Shown: positions 1 through 9,774, counted from the stretch's first letter. The stretch: DNA of 64,000 nt from Bradyrhizobium sp. CB82 (GCF_029714405.1 NZ_CP121650.1:7631001-7695000); one strand, 5' to 3'. Notes: a model not told the origin generated them from the sequence alone. Numbers and translations: made by a program.

Positions 1-2
1 GC

Positions 3-170
3 CTGAATTGGAATGCACGTTGGCCTCGAGCCAATGTTCGTTTTCTTGTGGCTGTTGAGGTCGTAGAGGATGACGTGAAGCTTTCAAAGGCCGCAGTGAT
101 GCAGTCATCGAAAGCCGATAAGGCTAAATCCGTGCGTGCCTTAGCACGAAAGATCCTATTAGTCAGATAA
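3..170 (+). CDS. C-terminal end of an unidentified ORF
   Basis: A frame open from the left edge runs about 55 codons to a TAA at 168-170. The peptide is rich in Lys, Ala and Val and ends in a basic stretch (RALARKILLVR). Its stop overlaps the 3' end of the convergent nopJ-like gene by 12 bp. I do not recognise the family. It could be the tail of a transposase or of a hypothetical protein, or a chance frame. Confidence 0.25.
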   Translation: MNWNARWPRANVRFLVAVEVVEDDVKLSKAAVMQSSKADKAKSVRALARKILLVR

Positions 171-1280
171 CATCCTGTCCAAAGTCGTGCGGATCTTGGT
201 TGCTCTCGAAGCCTCGATAGAGGCGCTATATTTAAGGGGGCCTCGCTGGACAGCAAAGGCTTCGAGCCGTTCGGCCAACGACTCCGTTTTGGGATCGCGT
301 CTGCTGTTGCTTACATCTTCGTCTTGAATACCAGCTTGGTACATTGCGACTTCCTCGATTACTCCTTTCGAGTGAGAGTGCTTATAGAACAACGCTGGAA
401 GAAACATTTCCCCATGAAACAGACTTATGTCGGCAAATTCCAGCATGGCGTCGGGTGAGGGAATGTAGTTGTTGGAATCGTCCCCCTCATCGGCAATCGT
501 TCCCTGCCGATGAAGATTGCTATGCCAGCCATCGAAGGTGGACGACTCTTGGTGTGCTGCTAGCGCAAACTGCATGTCGAATATCACGCAATCGGCGGAA
601 GATTTTTGCGCACCAACTCCAATAAAGGCCCATTTCGGCTCTGTCCCCAGCTGCTGTAGCGCTTGCCTTCGCAATCCGGAGTATGGGGTCAGGAAGGTGT
701 AGAGGTCGGCCGGCTCCATCACGATAACCGTCGGCGGTGCTCCGGCGCGGGTTCGCACATCAGCAGCAAAGTGGTGCATCTCGCCGTCCGCCAACCGCAC
801 GACAGCACGCCAAGAACTGTCCGACGACCGGTCCGCCAACGCGTTAAGTAACTTGGCGGGCGAGTCCATATACTTAAGATTGAGTTTCGGGTAGCGCCTG
901 TTATAGCCCTCCGCCAGGCGATGAAGATTGGCGATATCAAGGGACAACAATTCCTGGTCGGGCTGTCTGTCGGCAGACATATAGCGGGCCACCTGCTGAC
1001 CATATTCCATGAGACCGGACGAAATTCCCGCCTGGTTGGCACGCTCAAGTGTTTGCCCAAGTAACTGAAGCTTCTCGTCAACGCGGGCTGGAATACGATG
1101 CGAAGCGGCTGCGCCACCGGCCTCGCGAGATGATCCGGGCGCGTGCTGTGATTCAATACTGGATCGAGGCGGACTCGATCGCACCGAATCTAGCTGAGTG
1201 GCAAACTCGGCCTCCAGGGCGTGTCCGTCATCCCGAGGGGTTTCGTGCCGTACGCTCGGTCGTGAAATGCAGCAGCCCAT
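159..1280 (-). CDS. nopJ: YopJ-family type III effector (NopJ-like acetyltransferase)
   Basis: A 373-aa protein of the YopJ/HopZ/NopJ family, whose members acetylate host Ser/Thr/Lys residues after type III delivery. The protein begins MGCCIS: Gly2 fits N-myristoylation in the plant cell, with Cys3/Cys4 as possible palmitoylation sites. The catalytic triad is visible as His170 (in DGEMHHFAAD), Glu189 (in VIVMEP) and Cys231 (in SSADCVIFD). Their spacing of 19 and 42 residues matches the family, and the length is typical. An AGGAG sits 7-8 nt before the ATG. No tts box is seen directly upstream. The gene follows another effector-like gene on the same strand after about 250 bp, so it may be read from that gene's tts box. 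Confidence 0.82.
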   Translation of the reverse strand: MGCCISRPSVRHETPRDDGHALEAEFATQLDSVRSSPPRSSIESQHAPGSSREAGGAAASHRIPARVDEKLQLLGQTLERANQAGISSGLMEYGQQVARYMSADRQPDQELLSLDIANLHRLAEGYNRRYPKLNLKYMDSPAKLLNALADRSSDSSWRAVVRLADGEMHHFAADVRTRAGAPPTVIVMEPADLYTFLTPYSGLRRQALQQLGTEPKWAFIGVGAQKSSADCVIFDMQFALAAHQESSTFDGWHSNLHRQGTIADEGDDSNNYIPSPDAMLEFADISLFHGEMFLPALFYKHSHSKGVIEEVAMYQAGIQDEDVSNSRRDPKTESLAERLEAFAVQRGPLKYSASIEASRATKIRTTLDRMLSD

Positions 1281-1531
1281 AATCTATACTCCTACCAAAA
1301 GGATCAATCATCCGACCAGGGACTGAAGTCGTGATGCCGCATCGAGCGCGGTTTTTAGCGATCTGCGCAACGAATCACGAGGGGAACCAATGGGCCGCGT
1401 AGCCCGATAGTCTCGGCAAGCGAAGTCAAGGCTGGGCAAACCGCACTAGCGTTGACAAGCAAGAAGCATCCGGTCATTGACCCGCCCCTAACAGCGCAGA
1501 AGCGCACTCCCGACAGCAGAGATACCGGCGA

Positions 1532-2488
1532 TCATTGAGCCTCTTGATTGGTGCCGGGGCGATAGATCCTGTAGGGATTCGGTTGGCTTCCCGTCCGATA
1601 ATCTTCCAGATTGCCGCCGAGAAACAAGACCTCCGTCTCTTTTGTCGGTATTCCATTCACCCACTCCCGCAATTTCGAATCTTCGGGATCGCTTCCGCGC
1701 GCCAGAACGCCGTCGATTCGACTGGTTGGCCAAACGGCAACCTTCGGTACCGTGTAGGTGTGCAACTCCTTAGCTTTCTGTGCGATTGCCTTCGCACGAG
1801 CATCGCCATCCGAAACGAGCAGTTGTAAGGGGTCCTGGGCCAACGACACGAAAGAAGACAATTTGGCATAACCGTAGGCGTGCATTGCAGCCATGCGTGC
1901 CATATCGATTTCGTCGATGTCGTCGTCGCAGAACGCCTTAGCAACATGCGCTCTAGTGTGACAACGTAAATCCGCCATGGAACGTACATGCTCCATTGCC
2001 GCCACATCGTCGTCTATACGCGGCTTGCAGTGGCTACTCTTGTTCTGAAAGCGGTGCAGCTGCGAATATGACGACGCCAAGACATCATTTAGAATATCTC
2101 TGCCATCGACGCTGCCGGCGGAAGACTCAGCCGTTGTTGGCCACTGTGCTGTTCGTCGCTCAGCGAGCCCGATCTCGTTGCTGAGCGCCTCAACGCTCGC
2201 TCCGACCAGCGATGCGGCAAGTTCGGCGCGTCCCCTGACAAATACTGCCGCGGTACATCGTTCGCTCTGCGGGATAGTGCGTGGTGGCGCATTGCTATTT
2301 GTCACATTCGTAGGAGATTCCCACTCGAGGTTTGCCGAATCTGGATGATGGGCTGACCGCAACTCACTTAGCTGCTGGTCAAAGTTCGCTTGATTAGGCA
2401 ACGGGCATGCTAGGGGGCTGGTTTGCGCGCTCATGTCGACCGGTAGCTGTCGGGCCAAGTCAGCCGGGCTCCATGAGTCGTTATTCAT
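1532..2488 (-). CDS. putative type III effector, unknown family
   Basis: A 318-aa protein with no domain I recognise. The N-terminal 60 residues are rich in Ser, Asn, Pro and Gln and poor in hydrophobic stretches, as in type III secretion leaders. The rest is mixed alpha/beta with an Asp/Glu-rich patch (CDDDIDEID) near the middle. The ATG at 2488 is preferred because GGGAG lies just upstream; an in-frame GTG at 2500 is the alternative. A tts box starts about 30 bp upstream, which is the main reason to call it an effector. The nopJ-like gene follows on the same strand, so the two may form one TtsI-controlled unit. Confidence 0.55.
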   Translation of the reverse strand: MNNDSWSPADLARQLPVDMSAQTSPLACPLPNQANFDQQLSELRSAHHPDSANLEWESPTNVTNSNAPPRTIPQSERCTAAVFVRGRAELAASLVGASVEALSNEIGLAERRTAQWPTTAESSAGSVDGRDILNDVLASSYSQLHRFQNKSSHCKPRIDDDVAAMEHVRSMADLRCHTRAHVAKAFCDDDIDEIDMARMAAMHAYGYAKLSSFVSLAQDPLQLLVSDGDARAKAIAQKAKELHTYTVPKVAVWPTSRIDGVLARGSDPEDSKLREWVNGIPTKETEVLFLGGNLEDYRTGSQPNPYRIYRPGTNQEAQ

Positions 2489-2520
2489 TCTGTCTCCCAC
2501 CTTGGGTCGTCTTGTTCTAA

Positions 2521-2548
2521 TAGGGAGACCAGCTTTCGAGAAGCTGAC
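2521..2548 (-). promoter_or_regulatory. tts box (TtsI binding site)
   Basis: Read on the minus strand this begins GTCAGCTTCTCGAAAGCT and continues with a CC/TA-containing tail, matching the rhizobial tts-box consensus (GTCAG, TCGAAAGCT, trailing CC and TA). It sits about 32 bp before the ATG of the effector-like gene at 2488 and points at it. TtsI is the flavonoid/NodD-dependent regulator of rhizobial type III secretion. The same 18-nt core recurs at 35780-35797. Confidence 0.85.
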
Positions 2549-2646
2549 GAACCCTGCGGTTTGGAAGGCGTAGAGGTGTCCTTCTCGGCACCCCGCATGG
2601 ACTAGCTCAACGCCTGCTTTTCAGCTGGCGTCGGCACCGGCCTTGT

Positions 2647-3300
2647 CTACGTCGCTGTCAGGCGAGTACGACAGCCGCCAAGCCCGATCTCGATTATGCC
2701 GGCTCTTGCGCGCGGCGCAGGAACCGACGGCGGCGGTGGAGCGCACGTTGACGCCGGATTGGGCGTAGGATCTCGATCGGCACGCGCGTTTGCTTCACGA
2801 GCCGCCAGCGCGGCCGTTCCTTTGAACTTGCTGCGGGTCCAGAACTTTACGGCCGACAGACCGAGCGGTGTCCCACTGGTGGTGACGACCAGACTCGAAT
2901 GCATCAACACACTGCATAAGGTGCGGCTGCTGGTTTGTCCGGCTTTGTAACGCCCAGCGGTGATGGTTTTTGTGGAGCCGATCTTGCCGGGCGAGAACTC
3001 GGTCGTGTCCTGCAGGATCAGAACAGGCCTTCCTTGGAAACGCGCTGCAATCGCAGCGAAATATCCCGCCATCACGCTGTTCGGTAACGCGCGGATTGTC
3101 GAAAAATCTATAAAGCCGTCTTCGTCGCAGCCCGATCCGCCGCAGGTTGCCGGAACCGGCTTACTCGGGGCGCCGGAAAGCTGCTCCAGCATCCGCCGTT
3201 GAAGGACGTTACGTTTAGCCTGAAGACTCGCCACCCCCGACTCGGCATGTTGCCAGCCGACGGGGCCGAGCTCCGATCCAACATTCACATGACGCCGCAT
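2647..3300 (-). pseudogene. IS4-family transposase fragment
   Basis: The 217-aa reading contains blocks typical of Tn5/IS4-type transposases: RPVLILQDTTEF, SSRTLCSVLMHSSLVVTTSGTPLGLSAVKFWTR and a KFKGTAAL block. The first Asp of the DDE triad is probably in QDTTEF. The N-terminal region is short and atypical. The C-terminal half, including the expected DDE Glu, is replaced by a low-complexity Pro/Ala/Arg sequence. I see no terminal inverted repeats. This is a dead remnant next to the effector locus. Confidence 0.75.
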
Positions 3301-3464
3301 TGATTCGGCGTCACGGACAGAACAACGCCTGATTCAGATTGGGAGCAAGCCTGCTCGAGGATGTCTGTAATTGAAACTACGCCGGAGCGATACATAAGGG
3401 CATCGCCTATGGCTTGATCGCCATACAGCAGCCCGGATCACAAAGGCTTCCGCTGCTATGCGAC

Positions 3465-4517
3465 TCAACACTGGTTAGAGAGCGTATTCCGCACAAGTTT
3501 ATGCTCAAGCCACCCGAAGATGCGGTCGTCGGCAGTCACAAAATTTTCGAACTCTTCCCCGTCAATCGTCAGCATTCTCGGTATCGCCAACTGTAGATCA
3601 ATAGGTGCAGCGGCGCCATCACCTAGTAGTTTCATCGCTTCCGCTGCACTGATGATGCCTCGCCCACCAGCCACCACGAGAACTGGGCATCTTAGTTGCC
3701 GGAGCAATCGCAAGCGGCGGGCTGAAATCACTCGCTCGTCCTGCACGTCGGCGGTTCCGGTGAGCCAGTCGACAGACGCCAGCGTTCGAGCCCAATTCCA
3801 AAGACCGCCGTCACACACCGCTGCGGCCACACGACTGTCAAATGCGGCAAGGTCGGTTGCCAGGGCAGCGGACAGCCCATCTCCGTATACGCCAATACGA
3901 GCCGCATCAACGTCAGACCGGGTTGACAAGTAGTCCACACAGCAAGACAAGAACATGTCCGATAGGCTGCGTCCGGTATCTGAGAGGTCGTCATGAGCGA
4001 CTACAAGGATGGACATGCCTCTATGCATCACGACAGGCAAGAGCCTTCCGAGCAGTGTCGTTGCTGTTTCCCCTTCCGTGCTGATGCAAATAATTGCTGG
4101 GGCGGCTGAACTGCGATCGCGAGCAGGCAAGTAGTGAGCTGAAATCTCAAATTGATCGCAGCACTTGATTTGTACTCGCTCGACCTTCGGTCCCAGCTTT
4201 CCGAGTTTTTGAATGACGGTGTTGATCTTGGCTGAAACGCTTTCAATTTTCGAAGCGTCTTCACAAGCTAGTCGCCTGGCAACTTCAAAGGCGGTTAGCG
4301 CGCATAGCCAATCTTCTGCCACCTCATCAAAGTATCCTTTCTCTATATTGGTATCACCAAGAACGCAGTGGGCGTCTCCGATGTTTAGCCATCTTATGAC
4401 CCATTCAGTTCGGCTTATGGTTGTGCAGGCAGTTTCGAGATTGTTGAGGAACGCCGCGGCGCCCCACCGTGTGGATAAAAGATCGCCCCTCACCTGAGGC
4501 CACGCAGCGCCGTCCAT
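3465..4517 (-). CDS. FrsA-like alpha/beta hydrolase fold protein, active site altered
   Basis: About 350 aa from the ATG at 4517, which has GGGGCGAAATGGG upstream; a longer 390-aa reading starts at 4637 without a clear ribosome site. The opening WPQVRGDLLSTRWG...NNLETAC and the later alpha/beta core resemble the FrsA/2,6-dihydroxypseudooxynicotine hydrolase group. The nucleophile elbow reads YGDGLSAA, so the usual GxSxG serine is Asp. The C-terminal region where GEH is expected reads GEEFENF, so the catalytic His also seems lost. It may be a non-enzymatic family member. A related but broken gene with a normal GNSYGG elbow lies at 14626-15108. Confidence 0.6.
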   Translation of the reverse strand: MDGAAWPQVRGDLLSTRWGAAAFLNNLETACTTISRTEWVIRWLNIGDAHCVLGDTNIEKGYFDEVAEDWLCALTAFEVARRLACEDASKIESVSAKINTVIQKLGKLGPKVERVQIKCCDQFEISAHYLPARDRSSAAPAIICISTEGETATTLLGRLLPVVMHRGMSILVVAHDDLSDTGRSLSDMFLSCCVDYLSTRSDVDAARIGVYGDGLSAALATDLAAFDSRVAAAVCDGGLWNWARTLASVDWLTGTADVQDERVISARRLRLLRQLRCPVLVVAGGRGIISAAEAMKLLGDGAAAPIDLQLAIPRMLTIDGEEFENFVTADDRIFGWLEHKLVRNTLSNQC

Positions 4518-4779
4518 CCCATTTCGCCCCTTAGTGCGGATCTCAATGGATAGCCGGTTCTGCGAATGCCAGCTTAGCTCCACGTGTCGCAGATTGTACC
4601 TGGCAACGCAGGAGAAAACTTGCCGGTATTGCGCCATGTGTCGCCGAAATTCTGCTTTGGTCGCGCGCGTGCGCAGTTTTTCGTCGGATTAAGCGTCAGC
4701 CCTCCGCTGCACGAGACGAGTCAAAACTCAGTAGGTTCGAGAGAACAGCTCGCACGCCTTGGAAGAGTGGCCTAAATTA

Positions 4780-4901
4780 GACTGCTTTCGCCAGGAGCTG
4801 CAAACGCGAATGATGCCCTTGAAAACTTGGCGTCACTGGCGCGCGAACGCCACGATGAACTGGACCTAATGCTCGAATTAGAAAAACGAATGACGCTGTG
4901 A
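4780..4901 (+). other. short possible gene tail
   Basis: One plus-strand frame ending in the TGA near 4901 gives an Ala/Glu/Leu/Arg-rich helical peptide (ALENLASLARERHDELD, then LMLELEKRMTL) with no clear start. It looks like the C-terminal end of a coiled-coil protein. I cannot name it. The rest of the gap between 4640 and 5178 shows nothing convincing. Confidence 0.2.
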
Positions 4902-5178
4902 AAATCATTCCGACGATGCGTTGGAGAGTTAAGGACCAGGCTGCCTTTGGAGGGCTGAGGACTGACATTCGAGCCAAAAGCATAACGTAATCGTCTTGAA
5001 GCACTCACACAATTTGCCTCCTATTGCGAAGCACGCCTACTCACAGCGTCAGACAAGGAAACGGCCTCAGCGGCTCCGGGGGGATATGCTGAGGCCGTAC
5101 CTACGCCTCGCGGACAAGCCGGGGGGCGGAGCCAGAATGACGAATGGTAGGACTGCCTTTATGTATGCGCGAGCGAGC

Positions 5179-5382
5179 TTATCCAAGTCGAAGATTTTCG
5201 GCAGAAATTTTGCCAGAAGCTCCGACCCTTGTCTCGTAGCTGATCTTCGCGCCCTCTGCCAACTCATAGCCGGCCTTTTCTACGGCGCGGATGTGCACGA
5301 AGACATCGGGGCCGCCATCATCTGGCTTGATGAAGCCGTAGCCCTTAGTCGGACTGAACCATTTCACTATACCTATTGCCAC
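5179..5382 (-). CDS. CspA-family cold shock protein
   Basis: A 67-aa single-domain cold shock (OB-fold) protein that binds single-stranded nucleic acid. RNP1 is seen as KGYGFIKPD and RNP2 as DVFVHI; the length matches CspA. The preferred start is the GTG at 5382, giving MAIGIVKWF as in family members, with GGAG upstream; a TTG one codon earlier is possible. It stands alone, with no operon partner. Confidence 0.93.
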   Translation of the reverse strand: MAIGIVKWFSPTKGYGFIKPDDGGPDVFVHIRAVEKAGYELAEGAKISYETRVGASGKISAENLRLG

Positions 5383-6148
5383 CAAAAGTAACTCCAGATT
5401 GAACGCGCGGGATATAGCCAGAGTTCCTGCTGAGCATCAAGACCGCCGCAATGTACCAGATGCGTGTTGCTGGGCGAGGACGAAGGCAGCCGGAAGGTGT
5501 TGCATGTCGAAGATGGAGAGGGGGAAGCCGCTGCACGGCGTGGAAGAGTCTTACGGGAACGGTTTTGATCTCGGAGAGCGAGCTCGGCGCCGACATCTAC
5601 GCCATTTTCACATCAACGGGGAGCAACCGGTCTTTCTGCAAACGGAAACGATCGAAATCGCTTGCTTGTATTACAACATCACGACGATCCCGCGAACGCA
5701 CTCGCGTAATATTCCGCCGTAACGGGTGACATATCGGCAAGAAATTCTCTCGAACGTTGCCGTCGTGGGCCATGATCCGTGGGCAGCCGAAGATACTGCC
5801 AAGCGGGTCTCCTTTCGGGTGAAGCACACGAAACAACTCATGCCACGAGGACGGAGGTCAAAGCGAGCGGTCGCAGCCGCTTCCGGGCGGAAGAGCACCT
5901 TACGATTTTCGTGTCGGATTACGTCCACCTCCCGTCCTCGGCGGTCGAGAAGCGCGAATATCGCGGCGACCATAAAGTTCACTATATTTGGCTGGTCGTG
6001 AAGGTTGACAATCGCGATCTCCGGGTCGGCGGCTCACCACATCAATCAATTGGCCCATGATGCGAGAGCGGCAACAGAGACGATATTCGACAGAACATGC
6101 AGGCGCACCTCGGTGCCGCCGGCTGGCAGGCGCACGTTGAGCCGAATG
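5383..6148. other. gap with no convincing gene
   Basis: About 770 bp. Several short frames are open on both strands but none has a good start, a recognisable motif or consistent codon use. The segment looks like decayed coding DNA. Confidence 0.4.
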
Positions 6149-7060
6149 CTAAGATCCGCGTCGTGTGCCTCCCTTCGCGGTGCTGGCAGATGTTGTCTTG
6201 CGCTTGAACTTTTTCCGAACCGCCGGAAATGGTTTACTTTTCTTCGTCACCGATGCGCTTGTCGCGACAGTCGCCGTGTTCCCTCTTGATGTCCCCGATC
6301 CCCGGTGCCGCTTTGGCGCGGGGGAAGCGTAGGCATCGAAGGCCGCGGATTCGGCCATCTCCAGCCCGAACAGCGCCGCGACATCGCTGTCACCGAGCAG
6401 CTTGGCGGTGCCGGGCACTGCTTTGGTTCGCACGAGGTCATGTCCGGCACCGGCGAGTAGCTCATTCTCATCCACGCCACGCAGAACGAAAAGAAGTTCG
6501 GGCTTTTCGTCGAGTCTGGCGCCAACGCCATAGAGAGCCGCCGCAACGTGCTTGCACATGTCTGCCCCGTCCGGACAGCTACAGGACAGCTTGATCTCTT
6601 CGGGCGATGGAAATAAGCCGTCGCCCTCGCGGCAGACCCGGTCCATGATCCCCTTGGCCAGACGGCCTTGCAGCAATTCAACCAGGGAGTCGATCGCGCC
6701 GGCGCAGTCCCAGCAGATGGCCTTCCAACACGCTGCCTTGACCGGCGCAATGGTGATCTTGATTCGGTACAACGAAGAGCCCGCAACCATCGCCGCGACC
6801 TCCCCCCTTGCAATCGTCAGGTCGAGAACGGAACCGTTGCGGACATAGGTTCGGCCACGCGGCACCCGGCTCGCATAGTCGCTATAGCGTTCGAGGTTGA
6901 CGCACCACGACTTGCCCCAGAAGGTCTTTGCAATCGTGCGGCCCTCGATTGTCACGGGAGCAATCGATTGCCCTCGTTTCCGAAGCTTGGCCAGCTCGCG
7001 TTCTGCCAAACGACGCCTTTCGGCCACCGGCACGTAAGGGGGCCAATCAAAATCGCTCAT
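6149..7060 (-). CDS. SWIM zinc-finger protein
   Basis: A 303-aa protein with a SWIM zinc finger near residues 158-172 (CSCPDGADMCKH, the CxC...CxH pattern), a domain that binds nucleic acid or protein partners. The conserved block before it (TFWGKSWCVNLERYSDYASRVPRGRTYVRNG) is typical of bacterial SWIM proteins paired with SNF2 helicases. The C-terminal 60 residues are Lys/Thr/Ser-rich and probably disordered. The start overlaps the 3' end of the upstream helicase gene by 4 bp (ATGA), so the two are translationally coupled and probably act together on DNA. The cellular role of such pairs is not settled. Confidence 0.85.
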   Translation of the reverse strand: MSDFDWPPYVPVAERRRLAERELAKLRKRGQSIAPVTIEGRTIAKTFWGKSWCVNLERYSDYASRVPRGRTYVRNGSVLDLTIARGEVAAMVAGSSLYRIKITIAPVKAACWKAICWDCAGAIDSLVELLQGRLAKGIMDRVCREGDGLFPSPEEIKLSCSCPDGADMCKHVAAALYGVGARLDEKPELLFVLRGVDENELLAGAGHDLVRTKAVPGTAKLLGDSDVAALFGLEMAESAAFDAYASPAPKRHRGSGTSRGNTATVATSASVTKKSKPFPAVRKKFKRKTTSASTAKGGTRRGS

Positions 7061-9774
7061 CCGCGTTCCCTTGTCGCTGCGTTCAGATCGAGGGCCACGA
7101 GTTTCAGCAGCTCCTCATCCTTCAACTCGGTCAACACCACATCGGATGCGGAGCCGAGCAAATCCCCGGCAAGCTGCTTCTTCGATTCGATCAAATTATC
7201 GATCTTGTCCTCCACGGTGCCCCGGCAAATGAATTTATGCACAAGGACATTCTTGGTCTGCCCGATTCGAAAAGCTCTGTCCGTCGCCTGATTTTCGACG
7301 GCCGGGTTCCACCACCTGTCGAAATGAACGACATGAGAGGCGGCAGTGAGATTGAGCCCTGCGCCACCCGCCTTGAGAGAGAGCACGAAGAACGGGACAT
7401 TTTCATCGTCCTGGAACTGGCGCACAAGCTCCTTGCGCTTCTTGACCTCGGTTTCGCCATGCAGGACGAGACCGGCCTGCCCGAACACGGAGCCCAGGAA
7501 CGCCGCCAGTGGAGCTGTCGTCTCCTTGAACTGGGTGAAGATCAACGCTTTCTCCTGCCGGGCGGCCGCTACCTCCGCGATGTCACGCAGCCGCTCGAAT
7601 TTGCCGCTGTCCCGCTCAGTCCATCCGCCATCGCCGAGCCATTGCGACGGATGGTTGCAGATCTGTTTCAGCCGCATCAGAAACGCGAGCACCAGGCCTT
7701 TTCGCTGCATCCCGTCGACGTCCTCAAGCTGCCGCGCCAGCTCTTCCGCCGCTTGCTGGTAGAGGGCCGCCTGCTTGCGGCTCAGGGAGCAGAAGGCATT
7801 CACCTCGGTCTTGTCGGGCAAATCGGCAATGACGCTCTTGTCGGTTTTCAGGCGTCGCAGGATATAGGGTCGCACCAATTCGCGGAGCGGTCCGTAGGGG
7901 TTATGCGGCCGATCGGCAAGGCCTTTGACAAAGGACGAAAACTGCTTCGACGATCCCAACAGTCCGGGATTGATGAAGTCGAAGATCGACCAGAGGTCGC
8001 CGAGGTGATTTTCGATAGGTGTGCCGGTCAGCGCAATGCGCGCGTCGGCCTGGAGCTGCTTGACCATCTTGGTCTGCTTGGCGGATGGATTCTTGATAGC
8101 CTGCGCCTCGTCAAGCACGACCAATCGCCACGGCGTGGTCGTCAGCCAAGGCGAGCGCGCCAGAAACCCGTAGCTGGTGATCACCAGGTCTGTGTCAGCC
8201 AGCATGTCTGCATCTGGATTGCCCGTGCCGTTCGCGCTCAACTGCTCGGCCGGTGCAGCCGATGGGTGGGCCACGCGCGCCTTGAGGTCCGGTGCAAATC
8301 GGGCAATTTCCGAGACCCAATTGGCGAGCAGCGAAGCCGGAGCCACCAGAAGACATGGCCGTCGCCTGTCTTTGGTCTCACTCTTCAGCACGAGCAGAAG
8401 CGATAGGACCTGGATGGTCTTGCCGAGACCCATGTCGTCAGCAAGGCAGGCGCCAAGCCTGAGCTGAGTGAGCAAGTAGAGCCATTGCACGCCCGCCAGC
8501 TGATACGACCGCAATGAACCGTGAAGTGATTTACCTGGATCGATCCCAGCAAGCCCATCGGGGCGGCGTAAGACTGCCAATGTCTCCGCCAGCCAGGGCC
8601 CCGCCACGGTCTGGCTCCAGTCGATATCCGCTTGTCCACCGGAATCCTTCTCGGCGATGTTGGCGCCGGCCAGCATGCGCATCGCCTCGCCGAACGACAG
8701 GCCGTCGCTGGCGGCACGCCGTTCGGCCGCTTCGAATTCATCGAAAGTCCGGCGCAGACGCTCATGGTCAACCTCGACCCATTTGCCGCGTACCAAGACC
8801 AGCCCGTCGGACTGCGCAAGCAGCCGCTTGATTTCGGCAGCCGAAAGCTTTTCACCCTCGAGCGTCACCTCCATCCGGAAGTCGAGCAACGCATCCATCC
8901 CCATCTGAGATGGCGCTCGTCCCCCGATCGTCGCCTTGACTTGCGCACGCGCGGGGCGGTTCAGACGCCAACTCGCCGGCATTCGCAGCGCGACCCCGGC
9001 ACTTTCGAGCGTGGGCACGTCTTTCAGGAATTGCAGGGCCTGCTGCGGGCTCCAGCGCAGCGGATGAAAGATCTCGCCCGCGTCGACCATAACCTTCAGC
9101 CAGGCGCAATGCTCGGCAGCGCGCTGGATGGGCAGCAATAGCGACAACAAGCGCTCGCGATTTCTTGCACCGGCATATTCCTGCAAAGCCTTGCCGAGAG
9201 GCACGTGCTGGGCCTTGGCTTCGGCCGAAAGCCGTGTCGTGTAGGTTGCCAGGAACGCGAACGGGGCAACTTCGTCCTTCCTGTTCTCGGCAAGATTGAA
9301 ATGGACGCGGCCGATCAGGTTCCAGGCAGGATGTCGGCCCTTCAGGAACTCCTGCACGGAGAGCCCGGCGCCAGCCAGTTCGGCATCGAACGCTGCATCC
9401 ATGTCTCGCCAAAGATCGGCCAAGACATCCGTCGTCAGGTATTCGCCGCCGATCATGGGCGGAACGGCCGCCGCCATGTAGTCCAGTTCGCCATCCGCCG
9501 GAACCGCAACTGGCGGCTTGGTGGACCGATCTCCGATACCGGGAACGGCGCATAGTGCGGTTACGTAGCGAGCTCCGAACTCTCGCCAATACGACAACAC
9601 CGGAGGTAGACTCGTTTCGACCTCATCGGCGCCCAGGCGCAACAGCCCATGTCCGGGCCCTCTCAGGAAGGCTTCTGCCAGCCGAGGATGCTCTTCCGAC
9701 TCCAGCCCAGGCGCGGCCTCAGTCTCCCTGAGAATCAACAAACCACGCGGGGTGAGAACGGGCGCCAGCATCAT
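7057..9774 (-). CDS. SNF2/RapA-type ATP-dependent helicase
   Basis: A 905-aa Swi2/Snf2-family DNA translocase. The N-terminal ~420 residues form the SNF2-associated region that bacterial members carry. The ATPase core follows: motif I DDMGLGKT near residue 445, motif II DEAQ near 554, motif III LTGTPIEN. The helicase C lobe has LIFTQF near 743, RWWNPAVENQATDRAFRIGQ near 825, and the tail QTKNVLVHKFICRGTVEDKI. All motifs are intact. It precedes and overlaps the SWIM protein gene. A UPF0158 gene diverges 129 bp upstream, leaving room for a shared promoter region. Confidence 0.93.
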   Translation of the reverse strand: MMLAPVLTPRGLLILRETEAAPGLESEEHPRLAEAFLRGPGHGLLRLGADEVETSLPPVLSYWREFGARYVTALCAVPGIGDRSTKPPVAVPADGELDYMAAAVPPMIGGEYLTTDVLADLWRDMDAAFDAELAGAGLSVQEFLKGRHPAWNLIGRVHFNLAENRKDEVAPFAFLATYTTRLSAEAKAQHVPLGKALQEYAGARNRERLLSLLLPIQRAAEHCAWLKVMVDAGEIFHPLRWSPQQALQFLKDVPTLESAGVALRMPASWRLNRPARAQVKATIGGRAPSQMGMDALLDFRMEVTLEGEKLSAAEIKRLLAQSDGLVLVRGKWVEVDHERLRRTFDEFEAAERRAASDGLSFGEAMRMLAGANIAEKDSGGQADIDWSQTVAGPWLAETLAVLRRPDGLAGIDPGKSLHGSLRSYQLAGVQWLYLLTQLRLGACLADDMGLGKTIQVLSLLLVLKSETKDRRRPCLLVAPASLLANWVSEIARFAPDLKARVAHPSAAPAEQLSANGTGNPDADMLADTDLVITSYGFLARSPWLTTTPWRLVVLDEAQAIKNPSAKQTKMVKQLQADARIALTGTPIENHLGDLWSIFDFINPGLLGSSKQFSSFVKGLADRPHNPYGPLRELVRPYILRRLKTDKSVIADLPDKTEVNAFCSLSRKQAALYQQAAEELARQLEDVDGMQRKGLVLAFLMRLKQICNHPSQWLGDGGWTERDSGKFERLRDIAEVAAARQEKALIFTQFKETTAPLAAFLGSVFGQAGLVLHGETEVKKRKELVRQFQDDENVPFFVLSLKAGGAGLNLTAASHVVHFDRWWNPAVENQATDRAFRIGQTKNVLVHKFICRGTVEDKIDNLIESKKQLAGDLLGSASDVVLTELKDEELLKLVALDLNAATRERG

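Noticed and set aside
6928..8467. Long plus-strand frames opposite the SNF2 gene
   Set aside because: They are antisense shadows of a GC-rich gene with intact helicase motifs.
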